From the NCBI GenBank assembly GCA_022866195.1, contig JALHUF010000023.1, positions 1 through 9,712 on the forward strand: a stretch of 9,712 bases of DNA, written 5' to 3'. A program made the translations under genes and the position numbers. The notes beneath the pieces were generated by a model. It did no database searches. It saw only the letters and a list, made by a program, of their open reading frames with translations, and was not told where the DNA came from. Positions 1 to 7,145 of this stretch are shown here, in pieces. The DNA is from Terriglobia bacterium. GTDB taxonomy: Bacteria > Acidobacteriota > Terriglobia > UBA7540. Position 1 is the stretch's first letter. The number at the start of each line of letters is the position of its first letter.

Positions 1-6
1 GCGAAC

Positions 7-1419
7 GTGACAGGCACATCAGCGCTGCCGACTTCGGTCTCGGTCTATCAAGATAGCGGCGGAACAGGATTCCGTGTCCAACCGCGCGCCTTCCGTGGTG
101 CGCGTGTCCTGCTCATCGCAACGTTACTCGCAGCGCCGCTCGCTTTTGGCGCAGTGCAGACGTGGGCCTGGGCTGCCATTTCAATCTCGGCCCTTCTTCT
201 GCTTCTGCTTTGGGCCCTAGGATGCGTGCGCCAGGGCGTGATCAGGATTGTTTGGTCACCGCTCTACGTTCCGGCAGCGCTGTTCGTTCTGCTGGGGACA
301 GCTCAGCTTTACGGCGGTCTCACGCTCGACGCGATGGCCACGCGCGAGTCCCTGATCAAATTGGTGGCCTACCTGATTGTCTTCTTTCTGGCCGGCCAGC
401 TTCTTGCCTTTGCCTCCCCGAGGGTCTGGGGCGCGTTGGGGCTGACGGTAACTCTCTTTGCTTTCGCCTTGGCGCTGTTCGCCATCCTCCAATTCTTCTC
501 CAGCGGAGGAACCATCTACTGGACGGTGAAGCTCCGCTGGGGTGGTTATGTCTTTGGGCCCTACGTCAACCACAACCACTATGCCGGCTTGATGGAGATG
601 TTGATCCCTATTGCCGCGGCCTTCGTGCTCTCCTGCCGCGAGTCCCAGTCGTGGCGCACTCTGCTAAGGTTCTCCGTGCTCGTACCGGTTGCCGCGCTGC
701 TATTGTCAGGGTCGCGTGGCGGGATGATTGCCTTGCTGGGAGAGATCCTGATCTTGAGTGCAGTAGTCCATAAGTTCAGTCGCACCCCCGGCCGAAAAGC
801 TCGGGCGACGCTAGTCGGCGTGGGAATTGTTGCAGCAGCGCTGCTCTTCTTCTGGATGGACCCAGGCGAGGTCTCGAAGCGCTTGACGACGGTGGCTAAC
901 CTCGCACAGTCACCTGAGGCTACGCTCGGCGAGCGGACAATGGTTGCAATCGATTCGCTTCGGATCTGGCGCGATCATCCCTGGCTAGGTACAGGCCTAG
1001 GGAGTTTTGAGACCGCTTATCCACGCTATCGAAGCTTTCCGGGAGACGCCGTGTATGACCATGCCCACAACGACTATGCCGAGGCCCTGGCGGAAACGGG
1101 ACTAGTGGGGGCAGGGCTGATGCTGGGAGGACTGCTGCTGTTTTTGCGTCTGGCGTTTCGGCAGCTCGCCGAAAGGCTTCGGAACGAAGTCGGTTGGATC
1201 CAGTTAGGCGCCGCGCTGGGGTGCTGTGGATTGCTCATCCATAGTTTGGTGGATTTCAATCTCCACATCCCCGCCAACGCCGCGTGGTTTGCGGTGTCGG
1301 TAGCAATCGCTACGAAAGTCTATACCTTGGGCAACCGGTTTCCTCATGGGGAGGCTGGGCAGAGCAATCAACTGGAGAACCGGGCTTGCCCCAGTCCTGA
1401 TACACTGCGCCGTGCTTAG
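7..1419 (+). CDS. O-antigen ligase/polymerase family membrane protein (Wzy/WaaL-like)
   Basis: Predicted inner-membrane glycan polymerase or ligase that transfers polyprenyl-diphosphate-linked oligosaccharide on the periplasmic side. The 470-residue product is strongly hydrophobic, with roughly 11 to 12 membrane segments by eye (first near residues 34-52 and 53-70, last near 420-437). A GSRGG motif lies at residues 235-239, as is usual in this family before a membrane helix. A large periplasmic loop (about 284-360) carries a LGTGLGSFE stretch followed by DHAHNDY at 351-357; the histidines and asparagine there match the conserved H-x-H-N of the Wzy_C/WaaL domain. The start is GTG at 7, but the two upstream codons in the window are also open, so the true start may lie outside; no ribosome binding site is visible. 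Polymerase and ligase cannot be told apart by sequence. The downstream initiating transferase supports a role in a Wzx/Wzy-type pathway. Confidence 0.85.
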   Translation: MTGTSALPTSVSVYQDSGGTGFRVQPRAFRGARVLLIATLLAAPLAFGAVQTWAWAAISISALLLLLLWALGCVRQGVIRIVWSPLYVPAALFVLLGTAQLYGGLTLDAMATRESLIKLVAYLIVFFLAGQLLAFASPRVWGALGLTVTLFAFALALFAILQFFSSGGTIYWTVKLRWGGYVFGPYVNHNHYAGLMEMLIPIAAAFVLSCRESQSWRTLLRFSVLVPVAALLLSGSRGGMIALLGEILILSAVVHKFSRTPGRKARATLVGVGIVAAALLFFWMDPGEVSKRLTTVANLAQSPEATLGERTMVAIDSLRIWRDHPWLGTGLGSFETAYPRYRSFPGDAVYDHAHNDYAEALAETGLVGAGLMLGGLLLFLRLAFRQLAERLRNEVGWIQLGAALGCCGLLIHSLVDFNLHIPANAAWFAVSVAIATKVYTLGNRFPHGEAGQSNQLENRACPSPDTLRRA

Positions 1420-1572
1420 AAGCCCTGAACTAAGAGCAAGGAACCTAACTAGGGCAGAGGAAGATTCCTGGCCCGGTCGTGCCTGGGCAGGTGGCATTTG
1501 ATGTGCCGAGTAAAACAGTCACAGATTCTCTTAGAGAACCCCTAGATAAACATTTGAGACGGAGCACACCGA
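1420..1572. other. Intergenic gap between ligase/polymerase and reductase genes
   Basis: This 153-base gap is the only substantial non-coding stretch in the window. It contains a short perfect inverted repeat, TTCTC-TTA-GAGAA, at 1526-1538, but no following T-run, so it is not a typical intrinsic terminator. A GC-rich imperfect hairpin (GGCCCGG/CCTGGGC) lies around 1469-1487. No good -35/-10 pair was found by eye, although a promoter for the downstream genes would most plausibly sit here. Confidence 0.4.
1561..1564 (+). promoter_or_regulatory. Ribosome binding site supporting the TTG start at 1573
   Basis: GGAG lies eight bases before the TTG codon at 1573. The protein then begins directly with the beta strand leading into the FAD-binding glycine motif, which makes this TTG the best start. 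Confidence 0.5.
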
Positions 1573-2724
1573 TTGAGAGACGTAGTGGTGGTTGGAGCTG
1601 GACCCGCAGGATTGCACGCTGCATATCGACTGGCCAGCGCCGGGCTTGACGTGCTTCTCCTCGAGGCCCGGACACAAGTCGGCGAAGCTGCCATTTGCGC
1701 CGGTGTGATCGGCGAGGATGCCTTCATGCGGTTTGGCCTTCCCACCCGCTCGGTCCTGGCAAGCATTTCCTGCATTCAGGCCATCTCTCCCGCCGGAAGA
1801 GCGCTGGAGCACAAAACCACCGCCCCGTTGGCCCGCGTGGTGGATAAGGGGCAGTTCAATCGCGACCTGGCTGATCGTGCCTCATCCGTGGGCACCGAGA
1901 TTTGGCCCGGAAGGTATGTGGAGTCGATCCAACCTGAGAAGCAGAGCGTGGTTCTGCACTTCCGCACGCCAGAACAGGGCACTGGGACGCTGAGAACTCG
2001 CGTGGCTGTCATTGCTTCGGGCGTGAATTTTGCTCTCAACAAGATCCTGGGGTTGGCCAAGCCCCGCGAATTCCTGCACGCTATCCAGGCTGACGTGTCG
2101 TTGCCCCAGGGCGGCGACTCCCATCCCACACAGGTGTATGTAGGCCGGTCCGTCGCACCCGGAGCCTTCGGCTGGAACATACCGCTTGGCCACGGGCGCG
2201 CCCGCATTGGGATCATGACCACCGCCCTGGATCCAAGGCCGTTTTTTGATGCGCTCATACTCAGAATCGCGCCAGGGCTTCGTGACCCTCAGGTTAGACT
2301 CTCCCCAAAAGCGATTGCCCAGGCGCCTGTCGGCAGGTGTGCTACGGAAAGAATCCTGGCGATCGGAGAGGCTGCGGGCCACGTGAAGACTTCAACCGGT
2401 GGAGGCATCCACTACGGTCTGCTGTCGGCTGAACTAGCGGCGGAGGTAATCCTGCGAGCCTTTCACGAAGGTCAGTTCTCCATCCAGACCTTCGGTGAAT
2501 TTGAACGCTATTGGCGCCGGGCATTTGGCAGCGAGCTGGTTACCGGGTATTTCGCGCGGAAGCTGGCGGCAAGCTTCTCTGACAGCCAAATTGAAAACAT
2601 CTTCGATCGTGCCAAGGCGATGAACCTTCTGGCGCGACTTGACGGAAGCTTGCAGTTTGACTGGCATCACCGGGCTATCCTCACGTCGATCCGTAGTCTT
2701 ATTACTCCCTCAAGCGTCATTTGA
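1573..2724 (+). CDS. FAD-dependent oxidoreductase, geranylgeranyl reductase family
   Basis: Flavoprotein related to geranylgeranyl and digeranylgeranylglycerophospholipid reductases, which reduce double bonds of isoprenoid chains. The 383-residue product opens with a Rossmann dinucleotide motif VVVGAGPAGLHAAYRL (about residues 4-19) and an acidic residue ending the second strand (LLLEAR). A GAFGWNIPLG segment at 197-206 corresponds to the substrate-pocket Y/F-x-W-x-x-P motif of the family. The second FAD motif IGEAAGHVKTSTGGGIHYG starts at 264; it has Glu266 where the family usually has Asp. The TTG start is supported by GGAG eight bases upstream and by family alignment at the N-terminus. Its 3' end probably overlaps the next gene, a sugar-1-phosphate transferase that uses polyprenyl phosphate. 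Inference: it may reduce the polyprenyl carrier or another isoprenoid lipid of this glycan pathway. The fold assignment is firm; the substrate is unknown. Confidence 0.8.
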   Translation: MRDVVVVGAGPAGLHAAYRLASAGLDVLLLEARTQVGEAAICAGVIGEDAFMRFGLPTRSVLASISCIQAISPAGRALEHKTTAPLARVVDKGQFNRDLADRASSVGTEIWPGRYVESIQPEKQSVVLHFRTPEQGTGTLRTRVAVIASGVNFALNKILGLAKPREFLHAIQADVSLPQGGDSHPTQVYVGRSVAPGAFGWNIPLGHGRARIGIMTTALDPRPFFDALILRIAPGLRDPQVRLSPKAIAQAPVGRCATERILAIGEAAGHVKTSTGGGIHYGLLSAELAAEVILRAFHEGQFSIQTFGEFERYWRRAFGSELVTGYFARKLAASFSDSQIENIFDRAKAMNLLARLDGSLQFDWHHRAILTSIRSLITPSSVI

Positions 2725-3469
2725 AGAGCAAACAGTCCCCAAACCACAGCTCACAAGCTGGCGCGTGTTAAAGCGCACCTTCGACATTCTCGTCTCGGGA
2801 ATAGGTTTGGCCGTGTCGCTACCTCTGTGGGGGCTAATCGCGCTGGCCGTAAAGCTCGAAGATGGCGGACCCGTTTTCTATCGACAACGACGCGTAGGCA
2901 AAGACACACGCGAGTTTACAGGTCTCAAGTTCCGTTCCATGGTCCCGGATTCAGAAGACAAGTGGGGTGCCGTGCCGGCATCCGAGGATGACCCACGCAT
3001 CACCCGCACCGGACGGATTCTTCGCGCCACAGCCATGGACGAACTCCCTCAGTTGTGGAACATCCTGCGGGGGGACATGAGCTTGGTAGGCCCACGGCCG
3101 GAATGGGTTGAGCTAGTGAAGCAATTTCGTAAGGAGATACCCACTTTCGACCGGCGCCACGCTATCCGCCCTGGTCTGACAGGGTTGGCTCAGGTCTATG
3201 GTCATAGCGAGTTATCCCGAAGGCAAAAACTGCGCTACGACCTCCTCTACATCAAAAGGCAAAGCTTTTGGCTCGATCTGCGGCTCATCTTGTTCTCATT
3301 CTTAGTCACATTCACGGCCGGGTGGGAGGTTCGATTGCCGAAGGTTCCGCGATGGCTCGGAGCATTTCGGGTGCGCCGGATAAGGACTGCCCTCCCCGGA
3401 AGGACCTTACCCAAGACCTCCTTCTCGCCTGCGGAGCATGACCGGGCAATTGTCAAGCCATTCACGTAA
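2657..3469 (+). CDS. Polyprenyl-phosphate sugar-1-phosphate transferase (bacterial sugar transferase, WcaJ/WbaP C-terminal type)
   Basis: Predicted to transfer a hexose-1-phosphate from a nucleotide sugar to undecaprenyl (or related) phosphate at the cytoplasmic membrane, the first step of repeat-unit synthesis. It is the short form: a single hydrophobic hairpin right after VLKRTFDILVSG, then the catalytic domain. Visible motifs are GPVFYRQRRVG, LKFRSM, the Asp-Glu pair in MDELPQLWNILRGDMSLVGP (D128-E129 from this start), RPE, RPGLTG and the YDLLYIKRQSFWLDLRL end motif. A basic tail of about 50 residues follows the last family motif. The start is uncertain. TTG at 2657 is chosen because GGAAG lies eight bases upstream, giving a 68-base overlap with the reductase. 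TTG at 2639 and GTG at 2765 (just before the first conserved block, but without a binding site) are alternatives. The sugar used cannot be read from sequence. Confidence 0.87.
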   Translation: MTGITGLSSRRSVVLLLPQASFEEQTVPKPQLTSWRVLKRTFDILVSGIGLAVSLPLWGLIALAVKLEDGGPVFYRQRRVGKDTREFTGLKFRSMVPDSEDKWGAVPASEDDPRITRTGRILRATAMDELPQLWNILRGDMSLVGPRPEWVELVKQFRKEIPTFDRRHAIRPGLTGLAQVYGHSELSRRQKLRYDLLYIKRQSFWLDLRLILFSFLVTFTAGWEVRLPKVPRWLGAFRVRRIRTALPGRTLPKTSFSPAEHDRAIVKPFT

Positions 3470-3481
3470 GGGGGCGTAAAG

Positions 3482-4276
3482 ATGATCAGCAGCTACTCAG
3501 CTAACCGAGCTGTGACCCCTCCGTGTGTGCGTGTTCTGGGTGTTCCGGTGCACGTCGTTGACGTGCGCGAGGTTCTTCAGCTCATGGAGCAGTGGATTTG
3601 CGCGCGCGACGCACGCTACTGGGTTGCGGTTACCAGCTCGCATGGCATCGTTGAAGGTCATAAAAAGGTCGAGTTCAGGGCTATTCTGGAGTCAGCGGCC
3701 CTTTCGGTTTCTGACGGGAAATGGACAGCGCGCGCTGCAGCCCGGAAGGCTTCCTGTGCCACGAAACAAGTTCGAGGCGCCGACTTGCTGTGGGGATTTT
3801 GCGACTTGGCAAGCCATAAGGGCTATTCAAACTTCTTCTACGGTGACACCGAAGAAGTTTTAGCCCTGTCGACGCGCAGGTTGACGGAACGTTTTCCCGA
3901 CCTAAGAATCGTGGGCGCTTACTCTCCGCCTTTTCGTGAACTCACGCCCGACGAGGATGCCCAAATCATCCACATGATCAACCAGGCGAAGCCGGACGTC
4001 CTCTGGGTGGGGTTGGGCCTGCCGAAGCAGGAGAGATGGATCTTTGCCCATCGCGACCAGCTCAACGCGCCGGTGGTGGTCGCAATCGGAGCGGCCTTCA
4101 AATTCGTGAGCGGTCGAGTAAAGAATGCGCCGCCGTGGATTCAAGAATCGGGCTTCGAATGGTTATGGCGCTTCTTCCATGAGCCGCGCCGGACGTGGCG
4201 TCGGGCCTTCGTCTACGGTCCGCAATTTGCCGCTTACGTCATTCTGGAACTCAGCGGTCTGAAGAACTACGAGTAA
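3482..4276 (+). CDS. WecG/TagA/CpsF family glycosyltransferase
   Basis: Predicted GT26-type glycosyltransferase that adds the second sugar to the polyprenyl-diphosphate-linked first sugar at the inner face of the membrane. The 264-residue length fits the family. Visible family features: LGVPVHVVDV near the N-terminus (19-28), the TSSHGIVE strand (51-58), SDGKW with the conserved Asp78, RGADLLWGF, the YGDTEE strand, and VGLGLPKQERW, matching the family GxPKQE motif (usually GSPKQE). The C-terminus carries FEWLWRFFHEPRRTWRR, the conserved basic, amphipathic membrane-contact end. The ATG start is preceded by GGGGG at 3470-3474, seven bases away, and lies 12 bases after the transferase stop, so the two are almost certainly co-translated. 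The initiating transferase next to a WecG-type enzyme is a classic first-and-second-sugar pair. Donor and acceptor are unknown. Confidence 0.88.
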   Translation: MISSYSANRAVTPPCVRVLGVPVHVVDVREVLQLMEQWICARDARYWVAVTSSHGIVEGHKKVEFRAILESAALSVSDGKWTARAAARKASCATKQVRGADLLWGFCDLASHKGYSNFFYGDTEEVLALSTRRLTERFPDLRIVGAYSPPFRELTPDEDAQIIHMINQAKPDVLWVGLGLPKQERWIFAHRDQLNAPVVVAIGAAFKFVSGRVKNAPPWIQESGFEWLWRFFHEPRRTWRRAFVYGPQFAAYVILELSGLKNYE

Positions 4277-4280
4277 GCCC

Positions 4281-4287
4281 AAGGAGG
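4281..4287 (+). promoter_or_regulatory. Strong Shine-Dalgarno for the gene at 4295
   Basis: AAGGAGG, the most complete ribosome binding site in the window, lies seven bases before ATG at 4295. It fixes that start and suggests relatively high translation of the sugar-nucleotide block that begins here. Confidence 0.75.
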
Positions 4288-4294
4288 AATCTAT

Positions 4295-5368
4295 ATGAGC
4301 TGGCGCGGGAAGAAAGTTCTGGTGACCGGGGGCGCTTCCTTTATTGGTTCGCACCTCGTCGATGCGCTGGTGGAGCGCGGGGCCCTGGTCCGCATCATTG
4401 ACAACTTGAGCAGCGGCAAGCTGGAGAACATCCAGGGGCATATTCAAAGCCGCGCCGTGGAATTAATTCAGGCTGACCTCTTGGAGCAGGACGTTGCGGA
4501 GCGGGCGGCACGAGACATGGACATCGTCTTTCACCTTGCCGCCGACCACGGCGGACGCGGCTACGTCGATCTCCATCAGGCGGCCTGCGCCACGAACCTG
4601 CTTCTCGACGGGCTGGTCTTTCGTGCCTGTCTCAAGGCGCGAGTACCGAAGATTGTTTACTCCTCGTCAGGTTGTGTGTACCCCAATTACCTCCAAACCA
4701 ACCCCGACGAAATCCTCTACCTCACCGAGGACAAGGTTGGCCCGCCTTATGACGCTGACAACACCTACGGCTGGGCCAAGCTCATGGGTGAGATGACGCT
4801 GCGTGCCCTGCATAAGGATCGCGGCGTTAAGTCGGTGTCGCTGCGCTACTTCACCGTGTACGGGGAACGGGGACACGAAAACCACGCCGTCATCGCCATG
4901 ATCGCCCGCGCCTTCGTCAAGCAGAATCCCTACGTCGTCTGGGGGAATGGCGAGCAAATCCGCAACTGGACGCACGTCAGCGACATCGTTGCCGGCACCA
5001 TCCCGGCCGCGGAGAAGATTGACGACGGAACCGCCATCAATCTCGGCACCATGGAGCGCATCCGCGTGATCGATGCTGCCCGCGAGGTCCTTCGTTACAC
5101 AGGCCACAACGCTCCCATCGAATTGCATCCCGAAATGCCTACGGGTCCTCTGAACCGCGTGGCGGACAACAGGCTCGCCAAGCAACTGCTTGGCTGGGAA
5201 CCCCGGGTTTGCTTCATGGACGGGTTGCGTCAGACGATCGATTGGTATTTTGCCCATAAGAATCGGGACCAGGTCAGGTCCTACCTCCAACAGGTACTCA
5301 CCGAACGTGCCGCGAGCCACGCGGGCAGAGCGGAGGCGGTAGCCGCAGTTCAAGGAATGACGCCATGA
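4295..5368 (+). CDS. NAD-dependent epimerase/dehydratase, extended SDR resembling GDP-mannose 3,5-epimerase
   Basis: Cytoplasmic sugar-nucleotide SDR of 357 residues. The N-terminal NAD motif is VLVTGGASFIGSHL (8-21); the middle glycine of GxxGxxG is replaced by Ser15. The catalytic elements are the Ser-rich strand YSSSGCVYP (122-130) and Y158-GWA-K162. Several features resemble GDP-mannose 3,5-epimerase: HLAADHGGRGY after the fourth strand (GME has HLAADMGGMGF), a cysteine at 127 in the SS-x-C-x-YP block where GME has its catalytic Cys, and VWGNGEQIRNWTHVSD in the C-terminal part. The C-terminal substrate region ends with a GWEP motif and an extra tail of about 35 residues. The ATG at 4295 has a perfect ribosome binding site. 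The stop overlaps the next start by four bases (ATGA at 5365), so it is coupled to rfbF. Epimerase activity is likely; the nucleotide sugar (GDP-, UDP- or CDP-linked) is not established. Confidence 0.83.
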   Translation: MSWRGKKVLVTGGASFIGSHLVDALVERGALVRIIDNLSSGKLENIQGHIQSRAVELIQADLLEQDVAERAARDMDIVFHLAADHGGRGYVDLHQAACATNLLLDGLVFRACLKARVPKIVYSSSGCVYPNYLQTNPDEILYLTEDKVGPPYDADNTYGWAKLMGEMTLRALHKDRGVKSVSLRYFTVYGERGHENHAVIAMIARAFVKQNPYVVWGNGEQIRNWTHVSDIVAGTIPAAEKIDDGTAINLGTMERIRVIDAAREVLRYTGHNAPIELHPEMPTGPLNRVADNRLAKQLLGWEPRVCFMDGLRQTIDWYFAHKNRDQVRSYLQQVLTERAASHAGRAEAVAAVQGMTP

Positions 5369-6150
5369 GAACTCAGTTTGTGATCCTGTGCGGGGGTTTG
5401 GGAACCCGTTTAAGGGAGGAAACAGAGTTCCGACCGAAGCCGCTGGTGGAGATCAGTGGCAAGCCCATCCTTTGGCACATCATGAAGATTTACGCGCACT
5501 ATGGCTTCAAAGATTTCGTGCTTTGTTTAGGCTACAAAGGTCACATGATTAAAGAGTATTTCCTCAACTACCGGCTGATGAATAGTGACTTTACCTTGCG
5601 GCTTGATTCGGGAGGCATGTCGAGAATCCACAATTCCAATGCGCACGAGGACTGGACCATCACCTTTGTGGAGACCGGCCTGCAAGCCATGACCGGTACC
5701 CGCATCAAGAGAATTGAAACGTACATCCAGGAAGACCATTTCATGGTCACTTATGGTGATGGTCTGGGCGACATCGATCTGGCCAAACTCTGGGAGTTCC
5801 ATTTGCAGCACGGCAAAACTGGCACAGTGACGGGAGTCCGTCCCGTTTCACGCTATGGAGAGCTCGCAGTGGACGGCGGTCGGGTAAGAGAGTTCGGTGA
5901 GAAGCCCCAAGCCAAGGACGGCTATGTGAGTGGAGGTTTTTTTGTCTTTCGCCGGCGTTTCTTTGACTACCTTACGGATGATGACCAATGTGTTCTCGAG
6001 CGCGAACCCCTGGAGCGCCTCGTCCAGGACGGCCAGCTGATGAGCTATCTACATACGGGATTCTGGCATTCTATGGACACCTACCGTGACTTCGTGGCGC
6101 TGAACGAGATGTGGAAGAAAAGCGCCCCGTGGAAGGTTTGGAGGGAATGA
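5365..6150 (+). CDS. rfbF: Glucose-1-phosphate cytidylyltransferase
   Basis: Makes CDP-glucose and pyrophosphate from CTP and glucose-1-phosphate, the entry step to CDP-linked deoxysugars. The 261-residue length is typical (about 257). The nucleotidyltransferase signature [20 protein letters not shown] occupies residues 8-27. The RfbF-specific blocks follow: [46 protein letters not shown], then [10 protein letters not shown] with the metal-binding aspartate region, and later FGEKPQ. The phrase ETGLQ.MTG.RIKR is more typical of cytidylyl- than thymidylyl- or uridylyltransferases. Start and stop each overlap the neighbour by four bases (ATGA at 5365 and 6147), indicating translational coupling with the SDR upstream and rfbG downstream. 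The assignment is confident. Confidence 0.94.
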   Translation: MRTQFVILCGGLGTRLREETEFRPKPLVEISGKPILWHIMKIYAHYGFKDFVLCLGYKGHMIKEYFLNYRLMNSDFTLRLDSGGMSRIHNSNAHEDWTITFVETGLQAMTGTRIKRIETYIQEDHFMVTYGDGLGDIDLAKLWEFHLQHGKTGTVTGVRPVSRYGELAVDGGRVREFGEKPQAKDGYVSGGFFVFRRRFFDYLTDDDQCVLEREPLERLVQDGQLMSYLHTGFWHSMDTYRDFVALNEMWKKSAPWKVWRE

Positions 6151-7145
6151 AGGGCACTTCCGGATTCTGGGCTGAAAAGTGTGTTCTGGTCACCGGGGCC
6201 ACCGGCATTATAGGTTCGTGGGTGGTCAAGGATCTGATTGACCACGGCGCGGAAGTGATCGCCCTGGTTCTGGATGCTGACCCGCAGTCGGAACTCCACC
6301 GCAGCGGCTATGTTCGCCGCGTTCATGTGGTGAACGGAAGGCTCGAAGACTTCCGGACTCTGGAACGCGCTCTCCTGGCATACGAATGCGATACGGTCAT
6401 CCATCTCGGGGCGCAGGCGATTGTCAGCGTGGCCTCGCGCTCTCCCTTGCCGACCTTTGAGACCAATATCCGCGGCACCTGGAACTTGCTGGAGGCTTGT
6501 CGCCTTCATTCCGGCCTGGCCAAGCGGGTGGTCGTGGCCTCAAGCGACAAGGCTTACGGGGAGCAGGAGCACCTCCCCTACACCGAGGAGATGCCTTTGC
6601 AGGGACGGCATCCGTACGAAGTGTCCAAAAGCTGCGCGGACTTGATTGCTCAGTCCTACCACCGCACCTACGGCCTCCCCGTGGCCGTCGCCCGGTGTGG
6701 CAACGTCTATGGTGGAGGAGACCTGAATTGGACCCGCATCGTCCCCGGCACCATCCGGTCTCTGTATCGGGGCGAACGTCCCTTGATCCGGAGCGACGGC
6801 AAGTACATTCGCGACTACATTTACGTCAAGGACGTGTCCAGGGCGTACCTCAACCTCGCCGAACAGCTTGATTCACTGCAGGTCGCTGGAGAGAGCTTCA
6901 ACTTCAGTACGGAATCTCGAGTTACGGTGTTGGACATTGTCAATAGGATTCGGCGGATTATGAAATGCGAACACATTCAGCCAACCGTCCTCAACCAAGC
7001 CAAAGGTGAAATCCGCAATCAGTACCTCTCCTCGGCCAAGGCCGCACGAGTGCTCGGATGGCGGCCTGTGTACACGCTGGACGACGGGTTAACCGAAACC
7101 ATCGAATGGTACAAGAAGTATCTGGGGGAAAATCCGGTTGAATAG
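6147..7145 (+). CDS. rfbG: CDP-glucose 4,6-dehydratase-like SDR
   Basis: Predicted NAD-dependent dehydratase converting CDP-glucose to CDP-4-keto-6-deoxyglucose. From ATG 6147 it has 332 residues, somewhat shorter than typical RfbG (about 357). The FW...[13 protein letters not shown] start (7-25) parallels the RfbG FW...VFVTGHTGFKGSW pattern, though the usual H and K are changed to A and I. Other RfbG-like blocks are [32 protein letters not shown] and [10 protein letters not shown] with RIVP following. The catalytic pair is Y157-EVS-K161. The later [19 protein letters not shown] differs from the RPWQHV block usual in RfbG. ATG 6147 is preferred over GTG 6111 because it forms an ATGA overlap with the rfbF stop and aligns with the family N-terminus; GGAAGG at 6131-6136 can serve as binding site. 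The position directly after rfbF strongly supports the role. Confidence 0.85.
   Translation: MKGTSGFWAEKCVLVTGATGIIGSWVVKDLIDHGAEVIALVLDADPQSELHRSGYVRRVHVVNGRLEDFRTLERALLAYECDTVIHLGAQAIVSVASRSPLPTFETNIRGTWNLLEACRLHSGLAKRVVVASSDKAYGEQEHLPYTEEMPLQGRHPYEVSKSCADLIAQSYHRTYGLPVAVARCGNVYGGGDLNWTRIVPGTIRSLYRGERPLIRSDGKYIRDYIYVKDVSRAYLNLAEQLDSLQVAGESFNFSTESRVTVLDIVNRIRRIMKCEHIQPTVLNQAKGEIRNQYLSSAKAARVLGWRPVYTLDDGLTETIEWYKKYLGENPVE
7124..7129 (+). promoter_or_regulatory. Putative ribosome binding site for the TTG start at 7138
   Basis: GGGGGA lies about eight bases before TTG at 7138, inside the end of rfbG. It supports a start that overlaps the rfbG stop by eight bases. TTG at 7147 is the alternative and would remove only three residues. 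Confidence 0.4.

Noticed and set aside
256..579. Minus-strand open frame inside the ligase/polymerase gene, and similar antisense frames at 1074-1277, 1776-2258, 4667-5353, 6081-6509, 7246-7671 and 8361-8831
   Set aside because: They lie opposite strongly supported genes, show no recognisable domain, and have the low-complexity, Arg/Pro/Ser-rich composition expected from antisense reading of GC-rich coding DNA.
162..773. 203-codon plus-strand frame overlapping the first gene
   Set aside because: It is a frame-shifted reading of the membrane protein; the composition is Arg/Leu/Ser-rich without family motifs, while the other frame carries clear transmembrane segments and the H-x-H-N motif.
1498..1526. 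Possible sigma-70 promoter with TTGATG as -35
   Set aside because: At 17-base spacing the -10 position reads ACAGAT, a poor match to TATAAT.
1526..1538. TTCTC-TTA-GAGAA inverted repeat as an intrinsic terminator
   Set aside because: The stem is only five AT-containing pairs with no T-run after it; it may be chance.
6111..7145. Longer rfbG from GTG 6111
   Set aside because: It would overlap rfbF by 40 bases and add residues not expected before the family FW start; ATG 6147 forms a neat ATGA overlap.
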